Assembly (NCBI GenBank): GCA_936432065.2 | Contig: OW386286.2 | Span: 266,123,987 to 266,187,986, forward strand | DNA from: Rutpela maculata | Lineage: Eukaryota; Arthropoda; Insecta; Coleoptera; Cerambycidae | Length of the DNA stretch: 64,000 bases | Direction of reading: 5' to 3' | Shown here: piece after piece, positions 1 to 9,619 of the stretch | Position numbering within the stretch: position 1 is the first letter of the stretch | Layout of the letters: each line of letters begins with the position of its first letter | Notes under the pieces: generated by a model | Database searches by the model: none | Seen by the model: the letters and a program-made list of their open reading frames with translations, nothing else | What the model was told of the DNA's origin: nothing | Position numbers and translations under genes: made by a program

Positions 1-1225
1 AACTTATTCCTCTCTCGGGATAAACACCATCTACTTTGAATGTCAAATAATTTAAAAATTTTCTTTGAACCTGTTCTACCGATTTATGACGATTATAGCA
101 TGAATACCAAATCAGTGCTGCGTACTCAAGTCTGTAACGTACGTATAATATTTTCTAAAGCATCATTTGTTTTTACAATTCCTTACGATAAATCCATAAA
201 AGAAGCCCCTTATTTGCCCCCAGCTGAGCACAAGCCAGTACCTTTGATTCTTACATATGTCAAAGATTTTACGTTTTCACACTATATATTTAAAAATCTT
301 TGCCGTACTCTCTTGCGCTCAGTGTAAAACAACCAACCAAAAGCACAAAAAATGGTGATTTTGACGTATTTTTGGATCTTTATCAATGGTAAAACTTCGA
401 ACTACGTAAAATGTATATTGTTTGTCATATCTTCAAATGTTGAAGTTTGAAAATGTAGTATTTTTTTTTATTTTGCCTCGATTTAAAAAAAAAGTGTTGT
501 TGTTGAGGCCAAATAAGGGGCCTCCTTTCATAGCTTCGGACACTGAGATTGTATATTTATTAAAAGCAAGTTTGCAGTCAAACAACATACCTAAATCCTC
601 ACAGTAATTATATCAAAATAATGTATTATTCTCAATATGATATATACAAATTCACATATTGTCTACTTTCTTGAGAAGCTTGTGATCTGGCATTTCGAGA
701 CATTAGGGCTTAATTTATTAACCACACACCAAGACTGAACATGATCTAGATGACCTTCTAGCTTCCTACAGTCACCAATACAAGTTATAACTGTGTATAT
801 TTTTATACCATCAGCATAGAAGAGATTACAATAATCAAAAACCTCGATTAAATCATTAGTAGATAATAGAAAAAGAAGCGGACCTGGAATTGATCCTTGA
901 GGGACACCCTAGGTAGCAGTATAATATGACGAATTAAAACCATTATATGTGACATACTGTTGCCTTTTCAATAAATAACATTTAGGAAATTGAATAGCGC
1001 TAAATGGAAACCAAATTTTGTTAGTGTATTAAATAGGATTCCATGATGTATCCAGGACTTTGACAATCTAATGATCTGGCAACATATTGTGTGAAAACAG
1101 CTAAATTGGTAACCGTTGACCTCTTACTCATAAATCCATGCTAATTAGGTGATATTTGATTACGAACAGAGGAGTAGATGTGATTATAGAAAACTATTTC
1201 AAAAATCTTCGAAAAAAGAGATAAT
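1..1225 (-). pseudogene. Jockey-superfamily LINE reverse transcriptase relic
   Basis: Read on the minus strand this is a decayed reverse transcriptase of a non-LTR retrotransposon. In coding order I see a fingers-type block with HGFMSKRSTVTNL near 1150-1095, the palm motif GVPQGSIPGP at 912-884, and FYADG at 838-809 where the catalytic motif should read YADD. The C-terminal block is at 130-1, with LEYAALIW, EQVQR and YLTFKVDGVYPER. Stops and frameshifts separate the blocks and the second catalytic aspartate is lost, so it is dead. The C-terminus runs off the left window edge. Motif wording fits the Jockey superfamily; the clade is not resolved. Confidence 0.85.
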
Positions 1226-1930
1226 CAAAATTGCTGTATGAGAAAGATGTTTACTTTATGTTATTTCATAAATAAATGTATAAATTAATCAATCCTATGA
1301 GGATATAGGGAAAAGTACGCACCAAAAAATTTTGAAAATTTAGGGAGCTACTAATGGAAGTGTGTCCAATCCAACTAAAATAATTACAAGCATCTGACAC
1401 TTCCGGTTATAACAGAAGTCGATACCAACTTGCTTATTTTAAATGGAACACCCTATATATTTTGGAGTTTTCGAAAAGAGCATAAAATTCTGAGTCAAAA
1501 ACATGTAGGATACCCTATGCCCAAACCCAGCCGTTTCAGAGATATTTGACATTTAAAAAAAAATTGACAGTTGTAATGGTCTACAATAACTTTTATAACT
1601 TTCTTCGTATAAAAGATACTCATTTGCTTTTTGGCAAGTAGAAAGAACACAAGGAGAGCTGCACTATGTTATTGAATTACATTTAATAATAGTATACCAA
1701 ATGTTCCATTTTTGACGTTACATTTTGTAAACTTCAAACCGCGATAACTTGTTTAGGTCAAGTGGAACACCCTATATTTTTTTACATCAAATTATGTAAA
1801 ATTAAATTCCTTTTTTTTTCTCATATAAGCATTGTGGGGATAAGTTACAACTTTTTGAAATATTTGCAATTTTCTCAGATATTCAAGAATTGTTAGTAAA
1901 CATTTTATCATTATCCAGAAGAAATCAGTA

Positions 1931-2050
1931 ATGTCAGTCGTTCTCTTATGTCAAAAAATGCCACTGTATTTAAATTACACCCACGAAGACTTTTTGAATT
2001 TGTTTATTATTTATGGAGAATGTGATAAAATAATATTAAGAACTTGTAAG
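1931..2050 (+). pseudogene. Second, inverted copy of the transposase N-terminus
   Basis: The plus strand encodes a start methionine and NYTHEDFLNLFIIYGE, nearly the same peptide as on the minus strand at 3410-3550. In insect transposase-like proteins this is the DUF4817 helix-turn-helix-type segment. It breaks off after about 40 codons and no catalytic domain follows. It lies within the left inverted arm, so it is an arm copy and not a separate gene. Confidence 0.7.
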
Positions 2051-2529
2051 ATAAAATCAAGTAAAAACATGATTCCATTTTAATTTAATAAGTTCAAAAT
2101 TCCTCCCTCGAACCTTCACACATTTTTCGCACCTTCATGGGTAGGTAGACTAGTATTACTACGAGAAGATGCCAGGGCGGAGCCAAAATGCGCGAATATT
2201 TTTACCAGTGGCATAGCTTTATCTGGGGTATAGGGATGTGTAATTGCAATAAAAGTTTCGCGGTCAAGGAACTGTGAAAATGGAGTAGATTAAAACTTGC
2301 CAACTGTTACGAGTAACCTTTGTTCAGGAGAAGTGTAAGAATAGTAAGTTCTACTAAACTTTGCCTAATAAAGTTGTTTTATTATTATTATTACCATCGC
2401 CGCCGCTCTACTGCAGCCGCCACTGGTGTTGACATTGAATGTCACGTAATTCTTTCTCATTGGTTTAGAATGATGGAGGGCACAAACTCGTTTCTGCGTA
2501 TATTTTTTGCTGGCATCTTCTCATAGTAA

Positions 2530-3560
2530 TACTACTTTAGCTCTTCTAATTGAATCCTGTGATAAGTTTTGAAATGCATTTCTTACTCTCTGCATACAAT
2601 CTTCAATAGTTGTTAATGGGCACTCATAAACTCTATTTTTAATAGTTCCCCAAATAAAATAATCTAGAATTTATAAAACAGTCGAGCGAGGAGGTCACAG
2701 GATTGTAAAAAGTTTCTTGTAGAAAATTATTTACCAAATACGCGTTATATGGGGAAGCACCGTCGTGCTGATAAAAGTTTTTATGTTCGGTGAGAAGTAA
2801 ACTTTCTAAATAAAAAAATTTTGTAAAATATTTAGATATGTGGCACCTAAAAAAAAAAAAAACAAAAAAATTAACTATACATAGGAGCAGGAGCTTACTG
2901 TTTAAATTTTCCTGATAAAATTCTAATGTCACCACTCCATCGTTTCTTATGGCACAGTAAACATTAAACTGCCAACTTTCTTGAAAATTTCGCTCCCTGA
3001 ACACGAGGATTCGAATCACTCCAATAATGTGAATTTAGTTTCATCTGACCATATAATATTTCCCAAAAGAATCGCCGTCTACAGACCTTATTTGAATAAA
3101 TTCCCAAAAATGTTCTCTTCTCAAGATATCTGTTTGTTTTATCGTTGAACCATTTGGAACGAAAACAGGTGAAATTTTTGTTTAATTAAGATTCTGTGAA
3201 CTGAATCCCATAGCCCCGATTCCAGAGCAGCTTATCTTAATGACATCATTGAAAATGCATGAAGATATCCCAAGAATTGCTATTTCTACGTTTTTATCAT
3301 CAACAATAGGCTTCTCTGCTTTTGAATTCTTGCCTTGACAGAGCCATATTTTTTAAAATTATCCAGTATGCGTTTTACAGTGTTTGGTAACGGTTTCTGT
3401 TTTTTTTTTTTTGGATATCGAGTAGCAAGTACTACAAGTTCTTGATATTACTTTATTACATTCTCCATAAATAATAAACAAATTCAAAAAGTCTTCGTGA
3501 GTGTAATTTAAATGTGGTGGCATTTTTTGACATAAGCGAATGACTGACATTATTGATTGT
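2530..3560 (-). pseudogene. Mariner-like DDE transposase relic with DUF4817 N-terminus
   Basis: The minus strand starts with MSVIRLCQKMPPHLNYTHED near 3550, the DUF4817-type DNA-binding segment. After several breaks a frame at 3019-2639 has YQHDGASPYNAYLVNNFL, which matches the second-aspartate block (QHDGAPPH-like) of Tc1/mariner DDE_3 enzymes. Next come FIWGTIKNRVYE and a C-terminal helix segment down to about 2530. A 13-base A-run near 2850 sits in the frame, and stops interrupt it elsewhere. Family membership rests on motif order. It cannot make an enzyme as it stands. Confidence 0.8.
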
Positions 3561-4201
3561 TTGGCTAATTTGATAAATTTTTTACTAACAATTCTTGAAT
3601 TTCTAAGAAAATCGCAAATATTTAAAAAAATTGTAACTTAAACCTCCACAATGCTGATATCAGAAAAACAGGAATTTAATTTCACATAACTTGATGTAAA
3701 AAAATATAGGGTGTTCCATTTAACCTAAACAAGTTTTCGCGGTTTGAAGTTTGCAAAATGTAACGTCAAAAATGGAACACTTGGTATACTATTATTGAAT
3801 GTAATTCAATTGTAGAGTGCAGCTCTCCTTATGTTCTTTCTACATGCCAAAAAGCAAATGAGTATCTTTTACACGAAGAAAGTTATAAAGTTATTGTAAA
3901 CCATTACACCTGTCAAAATCTTTTTTAAATGTTAAATATCTCTGGATTTAGGTATAGGGTATCCTTTATGTTCTTGACTCAAAATTTTATGCTCTTTTCG
4001 AAAACCCTAAAATATATAGGATATTCCATTTAGAATAAGCAAGTTGGTATCGACTTTCGGCAAAACCGGAAGTGCCAGATGCTTGTAATTATTTTAGTTG
4101 GATTGGCCACACTGCCACTAGTAGCTCCCTAAATTTTCAATATTTTTTGGTGCATACTTTTCCTATATCGATCGATGCAGTTCCTGGTGAGACACCCTGT
4201 A

Positions 4202-4961
4202 TAATGGGTAAAAATGAGTCGAAAATAACTTTTTCGCTTTACATTTTCCGTAATATTACTCAAAGATAACTATTGAGCAATAAAGAAGCTGAAACATTCA
4301 TCTTTAAAATGCGTTTTATTATATTTAATTCGATTATATTAAAGAAATTACTAAATTTGGACTACAAATGGATTATAACGTAATTAATATAAAAGTAATA
4401 TAAAATAAGGGCATTTTTCCAATGATTCACTTATTTTCAACAGCCCCGAACCAAATGTCACGTAAAACACAAAAATATGTTTGGCTTTGGGATCACAAAG
4501 CAGAAACCACACGGCCAGATGTTTGCCCGAGGGATCCTCAGATGATAATCATTAACACTAGCTTATTTACGACAAGGGTTTTTTGTTTGCCTTGCTTTAA
4601 GCTTTCAGATATGAGCTGATCTTACATTTAGATTGCCCGAAATTATTTACTTCTACTTATAAATGTCATTGTCTCTCGCATATCTTTATGTTTATCGTGA
4701 ATGGATGCTCCATTATGATTTATTTTTGTTTCGTTTCAAATGTATGAATACAAACTGATTTTTGAATAAACATAAATAGTGAAAATGTAGAGTTTTCGTT
4801 TGACTTGTAAATGTTATTTCTATAAATAAACACACTTATCTGAAACTTTCAGTATCAGTTAAATTAACAGGCCGTTACCCTTAATCTCATCGTTAGGGTG
4901 ATTTCTAAAGTTAAGTTTGTATATAGGGTGACCTGAAATCGCATTTAGAACTATGACCACG
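4202..4961. other. Unassigned AT-rich sequence
   Basis: Only short open frames are present (longest about 65 codons at 4422-4619). None has a recognisable motif. No repeat partner was seen elsewhere in the window. Confidence 0.5.
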
Positions 4962-4969
4962 CCGAAAAT

Positions 4970-6192
4970 CAGGGTGTATTAAATAGGTGGTGCGACGACA
5001 ACCCTCATAGTGGCTTCATAAGTGCTTACTTTGTACATAATGTAATAGATGGCAGGACCAATAAGTTCTCTCATTACTTACGCATAGATAGATAATTTTA
5101 CAGGTTCTGTGCATACCTGCATACAGTGTTGCATACATTCCCGGCCTTTTGTTTAGTGAAACAAGAGTTCAGTGACATCTGACATATTAAGTAGCTAAAT
5201 TAAAACATTGAAAGAACGTATGCAACACTACATGCAGCATTGCACGTGTCGCCACAGCTAACCTCAAAAATATATATTTCTTAAGATTTACAAGTATTAC
5301 GTAGCTATTATTAAAATTTCTACCTGGTTCCTGTACTTTCAACCAAAATCAAGTTCAACGCAACGTGTATGAAGTTTTAAATAGTTTGTCACAATAAAAT
5401 AAGACACTTTTTGCAGGTTAGGAATCTAACCTATAATTAGCAGTCTATTTTTTTTAATCAACAATATTGAAATAGTAGATTGTAATACAAGTGTGGCAAG
5501 GGCTTCATTGCAAAACGATGTAGGAACACGAGCGCAGCGAGTGTTCCTATCATACGAGTTTTGCAATGAAGCTTGCCACACGTGTGTTACATACTATTTT
5601 TTCTACGGTTGTGAAGTTATTTCCCTTTTCAAAGTCTTTCCAAAATTTTAAATTTGCTACTTGTCAGATTTTATTTAAAGTGACATTTTCCGCTGTCATT
5701 CTGAAGTAATTGCAATTCATGTGTAATTAATGTACATTTATAGAATTTAATTGATATTACCAGTAAGTAATATAAAATTCTTTAAGGTAAACACACTATT
5801 TTATTCCGGTGCGTGAAGATCTAATCAAGACATGTGGCAAATTCTTTGCCGCACGGCGTGCGGCAAAGTGATATTTTCTGCACTCATTTTGAAGTTAGAA
5901 AATTTGACTTTCAGCTCAATCGTAGAAAAAATTATTTGCGTGAATTTTTAAATATTTGTTTGGAGCCAGTATGGCTCTAAGCTAAAAATGCCTATACAAA
6001 CATTAAAAATGAGAATAAACGAAAAAACCTTAAAATTTGAGGTTCTGTTAGTTATACGATGCACATGCCCAGGTAATTGTAGGACCTTATTGTTCGCGCC
6101 ATCTACTAAAGTAAATAGTAACCATGTACTTATGAAGCCGTTATTATAATAGGAAAGTGCCGTACATCGGACCACCTATTTAATACACCCTG
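4970..6192. mobile_element. hAT-like non-autonomous element, 1.22 kb, 8-bp target duplication
   Basis: The left end begins CAGGGTGTATTAAATAGGTG and the right end is its inverse, ending at 6192. The 8-bp direct repeat CCGAAAAT flanks it exactly (4962-4969 and 6193-6200). Similarity between the ends continues inward for about 150 bp with gaps. A CAGGG-type end plus 8-bp duplication fits hAT; other 8-bp superfamilies such as P cannot be excluded. No transposase is present. The interior holds a strong hairpin at 5474-5598 and a looser inverted pair (5588-5612 with 5910-5940). Confidence 0.88.
5474..5598. repeat. Near-perfect hairpin inside the hAT-like MITE
   Basis: Arms of about 55 bases (5475-5530 and 5538-5597) are inverse copies, meeting at CGAGCGCAGCGAG. 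Both contain the stretch TTGCAATGAAG or its inverse. It could be an older nested foldback element or a structural part of the host MITE. Confidence 0.85.
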
Positions 6193-6200
6193 CCGAAAAT

Positions 6201-6600
6201 AGAACGAGTTTACCAGTAGTCTTTTTCCGAAAAAAATATTCTTGCCAATTTGCGGATTAATTGTAATGCTCATTGCCTTGTGGACTTGCACTAAGAATAA
6301 TTACTTTGTATTTAATCTGGTAGGCACTTTTATACTAGACTGTGTGACCTGACCAGAGTTGTTGCTATTTCATTTTCCATTCGAATGCATTCTTGCTCAA
6401 TCAGGAACCTGTTCACCTTTGTCTCAATTGATTCCTGGATATATTCCTCTGCCACGGTGGTAAACATCCAACCACCGTGGCATTTGACATTTATTATATC
6501 AGTTCCGATACTGTAAAATGAGTCAGTTAAACGAAACGTCAAAAATTCGAATTTATTTATTTGTTTTTTTTTTTATTTTGAGGCGCTTATAAGAAAAATT
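6201..6600. other. Unassigned sequence with a 70-codon minus-strand frame
   Basis: The minus strand is open at 6542-6330. Its product includes the stretch CHGGWMFTTVAEEYIQESIE. I do not recognise a family. Codon content does not separate it from chance frames, so no gene is called. Confidence 0.35.
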
Positions 6601-6606
6601 TTGTTC

Positions 6607-6665
6607 TTTAGGCCACGCTATGCTGATGAGGAGCAATAACTCCGAAACACATGTCTATAGCTAAA
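6607..6665 (+). ncRNA. Type I hammerhead ribozyme
   Basis: All conserved hammerhead parts are present in order. Stem I is GCTATG (6617-6622) with TATAGC (6656-6661), including one G-U pair. Core CTGATGA is at 6623-6629. Stem II is GGAG/CTCC (6630-6633, 6640-6643) with loop CAATAA. Core GAAA is at 6644-6647. Stem III is two base pairs with loop ACAT, ending GT (6653-6654), and C6655 is the cleavage base. Stem I extends by TTTA (6607-6610) with TAAA (6662-6665) around a bulge GGCCAC, where type I ribozymes make their contact to loop II. A short stem III is typical of hammerheads in Penelope-like elements and animal retrozymes. Self-cleavage is inferred from the fold. Confidence 0.85.
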
Positions 6666-6890
6666 CTTTTTTTCTTTTTTGGGGCATTGGGCAACTAATC
6701 CTGTTTTTGTTGTTACTGAACCCACTAACTCTATTATTCTTTTGTTTATCTTTTCGCTGATGAAGAACAATAACTTGAAACACGCGACCGTATCTGCACT
6801 GTTGTTTCTTTTGTGTATTAGTCAACTAATCCTGTTTTTGTAATTATTAAACTCCACTAACTCTGTCATTCTCTTAATATCATAAGTATT
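6623..6890 (+). repeat. Two tandem 134-bp units, each starting with a hammerhead core
   Basis: CTGATGA recurs at 6757-6763, 134 bases after the first copy. The following sequence repeats as well, for example CAACTAATCCTGTTTTTG and CCACTAACTCT in both units. In the second unit stem II pairs poorly, the cleavage triplet reads GAC instead of GTC, and stem I is not formed, so that copy should be inactive. Tandem ribozyme monomers are a hallmark of retrozymes and of Penelope-like terminal repeats. No reverse transcriptase or GIY-YIG frame is seen nearby. Confidence 0.75.
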
Positions 6891-7504
6891 TCTACACTTC
6901 AAATGAAACATCAGTCATTTTAATTAACTTGCCCACATAGACATTAACCATTAAAATTATAATTTTTCTCTTGGTTTTTTATTATTATTATGAATGCATT
7001 AGTATTCCTCTAATTAATAATTCGACGATAATGTGTCAATAAAATTTACGTATGAGCAAATAATATTATTTATTATGAAACTAAATTGAGAAACTGCTGC
7101 TTATCGACTGCTGACAAATGCGCAGAATAAACGAGATAAATTTTACAATAATATATTCACATTATTAGGTTAACGATGGCATAAATATTTTAACATCGTG
7201 TGACATTGAGATTTAATATTTAAGGACTGTGTAAAAATTAACGGTTCCACAATAATACTTGAATAATTCGTTTAGGAATGTCATCATAGGATTAATGACA
7301 GCTCCAAAGAAACATACATACAAATAATTAATTTTTAATTATTATAATGGTTTTTAAAGAAGTTTCGTTTTTATCGTTTTAATGAGAACATTTAAATACG
7401 ACATTTGAGCGTATTCTGTATTGGGTGATTTGGGTGATAGATGCGGATGAACTTTGATAACACCCATTTAGCAAAGAACTAGATTTTCACTTAAAAAAAA
7501 GTGA
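6891..7504. other. Unassigned AT-rich sequence
   Basis: No frame, repeat or motif that I can support. It may contain unrecognised remainder of the hammerhead repeat. Confidence 0.4.
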
Positions 7505-7895
7505 ACTGCAATTTGGTACCAGTTATTCCTAAAAATACCTAAGTACCAATTTCAATGGAATTCCGACGAAATTTGAATCTTTTAACACAAAATTCAATTT
7601 TTTTATCACTATCACTTTGGGACTCGCCAAATTATCGTATGTAATATCACTAGTGCTTAAAATTCTATCGAATTTTTTTTCGAAAGCGTTGTTGCCTGGT
7701 AATATAAAGAGTGCAAATTGACCGTTTATTATCTGATTAAATCCCGACCACTTCAGCGGGAGGGATTTAATATTTGACAATAAATTGTCAATTTGCACGA
7801 GTTATATTACCTTTTGGCAACTTAGCTTGAGAAAAAATTAGATAAAATTTAAAGGCATGAGTGGTACTTGGGGAGAATATTTCACGAATAAATAA
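7505..7895 (-). repeat. Degenerate repeat, inverted relative to 14060-14297
   Basis: The minus strand from 7890 shares GAAATATTCTCCCC, CAAGCTAAG, GCCAAAAGGTAATATAACTC and TTTTAAGCACTAGTGAT, in the same order, with the plus strand at 14150-14275. This copy has extra sequence (about 7690-7790) that includes a hairpin. An open frame runs 7798-7529 on the minus strand, but its product is not recognised and part of it is hairpin sequence. Confidence 0.7.
7699..7810. repeat. Hairpin insert within the degenerate repeat
   Basis: GTAATATA...GTGCAAATTGAC at the left pairs with GTCAATTTGCAC...TATATTAC at the right, around the smaller inverted pair AAATCCC/GGGATTT. The related copy at 14.24 kb lacks most of it, so it may be a small foldback insertion. 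Confidence 0.6.
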
Positions 7896-8502
7896 TTCAT
7901 TAAGTAGACTTCTGTGCAATAAAATCCCGTACACCTATTTTTCGCTATATTAAACCATTCTTTATTTATTTGTCAGTGTCAGTGTCATATTTTCGCAATG
8001 CCAAAATTAACTAAACATGAAAAAATTTTAATTCTCTCTAAAATTGAAGAGAGATGGTCTATCAGAGTAGTTGCTAACCATTATCAATTGAATAAAAGTA
8101 CTGTTATGAGTGTGAAGAAAAGTGGGAGGAGGAAGGTTGCGTAAAGAGAAAAGACGGTTCAAGCCGATCGAGAAGTTCAAATCTCGTTCAAGATGAAGCA
8201 CTCCTTGGCTATTTGAGGAAAAATCCGTTTCAAACAGCAGGAGACGCAAATTTTCCAGCATCGAGGTCAACAGCTAGCTGAAGGATAGGAAAATCGGAAA
8301 TAAAAAACTGTACAAGTGCCAAGAAGACCATATTATCAGAAGAACCGAAGCAAGCACACATTATGTTTTGTTTAAATTGTGTCTATCTCCCGTTGGAGTT
8401 TTGGAACAATGTAGGTATAAAGGACAATGATAATCAAGAAAAACAATATACGTTAATCCATAGACTGGTTTTCAATGCAAAAAGTTCTCTGGCACGCTTC
8501 GG

Positions 8503-8944
8503 CAAGGGGGGATCCAGAAAGGTTACCGGGGGAGGGGCACTGCGGCCAGAGGCGGTCTGGGTGTCTAGGGCTTAGTCGGCATTTTACAATAAATATTCAA
8601 ACTCAGTTCGTCAGCGATTTTAATATTTTTGCTTCGTATGTATCTAAACGTCGTCCCAAATTTTTTGATGAGCGGGGGGGAGAAATCTGAAAAAAACATT
8701 TTTTTCGTCCTAAAATTATTCTGATGAGGGGGGGGGGGGAGAAATCCGAAAACATTTTTTTTCGTCCCAAAATTTTTTAGCCAACCTGGCCAAACCACCA
8801 CTGACTGCGGCCGTCTACCGCCGAACAATCAATAATTACATCAACATTTTCATTATTCAATAATAAATAATATTAGATCCTATTCTTCTCGGGGGGGGGG
8901 GCAATTGCCCCTAGTGCCCCCCCCCCCCCCTGGATCCGCCCTTG
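8503..8944. mobile_element. hAT MITE, 442 bp, inserted in the Tc1-like pseudogene
   Basis: The left end CAAGGGGGGATCCAG and right end CTGGATCCGCCCTTG are inverted copies. The 8-bp duplication CGCTTCGG flanks the element exactly (8495-8502 and 8945-8952). No transposase is encoded. It is GC-rich near both ends, with a C-run at about 8918-8930 and G-runs inside, in contrast to its AT-rich surroundings. Confidence 0.92.
8640..8790. repeat. About 62-bp tandem units inside the hAT MITE
   Basis: CGTCCCAAA/CGTCCTAAA followed by TTTTTTGATGAG or ATTCTGATGAG and a G-run, then GAGAAATC, appears two to three times between 8650 and 8780. The G-runs differ in length, as expected from slippage. Confidence 0.7.
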
Positions 8945-9143
8945 CGCTTCGGCCAATCACACTGCGAGTAAAACCAGACAATATTGCATTTTACCAATCT
9001 CTCGCTTTTACGACATCAGATGAAATGGTACCGTCATCTAGTAACGCTAGATAACTTAACTATGTACACAGTGAATTTTTCAAGAATTATTATATTAAAG
9101 TGTTTATTAATATATATATATATTTATGTATTTAATCCTTATT

Positions 9144-9615
9144 ACTTCCACATCCAGTGGAAGTATAGTAACAACAAAAAAAATTTAAAAAAATTTTATT
9201 TTTCAAATAGGCTTAGAATGTCATGAAACGTCGAGATTTTAAGTTTGAGCGAAAAAAAATGTTTGTCTGTCTGTAACTTTTCTTTTGCGCTCGTTTACTC
9301 TGGAACCGTTTAAGATATTGACTTGAAATTTGGTACACATATGTACTTTAATGAGATCTGGAACTAGATTATATTTTCATCTTGTTCTGTCGAAGGGTTG
9401 GGGGGTAAATTGGGGTAAATATGGGGTAAATAGGTAACTCAAATAGGTAAGAGTCCATAAAATTGGTATTTAGTATATACAAGAGAAGCTAAGGTCTCAA
9501 AAAAAATTTTTGGCATTACCCACCCCCATTACCACCCCCACCCCATTATTAAAGGGGATGAAAAAAACATGTGATTTAGTGTGTGTCCAAGAATCAGAAA
9601 CCTCAAAATATTTTT
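9144..9615 (-). repeat. Hairpin-ended dispersed repeat, copy 1
   Basis: This is the inverse of copies at 12296-12801, 15250-15610 and 34531-35031. It ends at 9144-9164 in the hairpin ACTTCCAC-N5-GTGGAAGT. Shared landmarks include GAAACGTCGAGATTTTAAG, a (GACA)n-like stretch, a GTACCAAATTTCAAGTC-type block and runs of TACCCC. It has no coding capacity and resembles a SINE or other non-autonomous element. Confidence 0.85.
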
Positions 9616-9619
9616 TTAC

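Larger units (their letters stand above)
1290..4201. mobile_element. Mariner-like (DUF4817-type) element with long inverted arms
   Basis: Sequence from about 1303 to 2060 returns inverted at about 4168 to 3370, including repeated blocks such as GGAACACCCTATAT. The right end continues to 4200 and finishes CACCCTG followed by TA, a typical Tc1/mariner edge. The left end lacks this outer part and joins the LINE relic at about 1290, so it looks truncated. The arms are unusual because both carry the 5' end of the transposase gene, which suggests an internal inversion-duplication. The middle (2060-2530) is unrecognised. Confidence 0.7.
7998..9065 (+). pseudogene. Tc1-like transposase pseudogene, split by a hAT MITE
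   Basis: An ATG at 7998 opens with MPKLTKHEKILILSKIEERW, followed by VVANHYQLNKSTV, the usual helix-turn-helix start of Tc1/mariner transposases. A frameshift near 8130 moves the frame. LRKNPFQTAG and STASRRI then give the second DNA-binding unit, and LEFWNNVGIKD resembles the block before the first catalytic aspartate, which is already eroded. The frame is cut at 8495-8502 by a MITE and resumes at 8953 with matching sequence. Stops occur throughout. The match is by motif order, and no terminal repeats were found for this element. Confidence 0.7.

Noticed and set aside
6757..6790. Second hammerhead core as an active ribozyme
   Set aside because: Stem II pairs poorly, the triplet reads GAC and stem I does not form.
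8363..8690. Plus-strand frames at 8363-8575 and 8475-8690 as genes
   Set aside because: They cross from the Tc1-like pseudogene into the hAT MITE, so they are chance frames over an insertion border.
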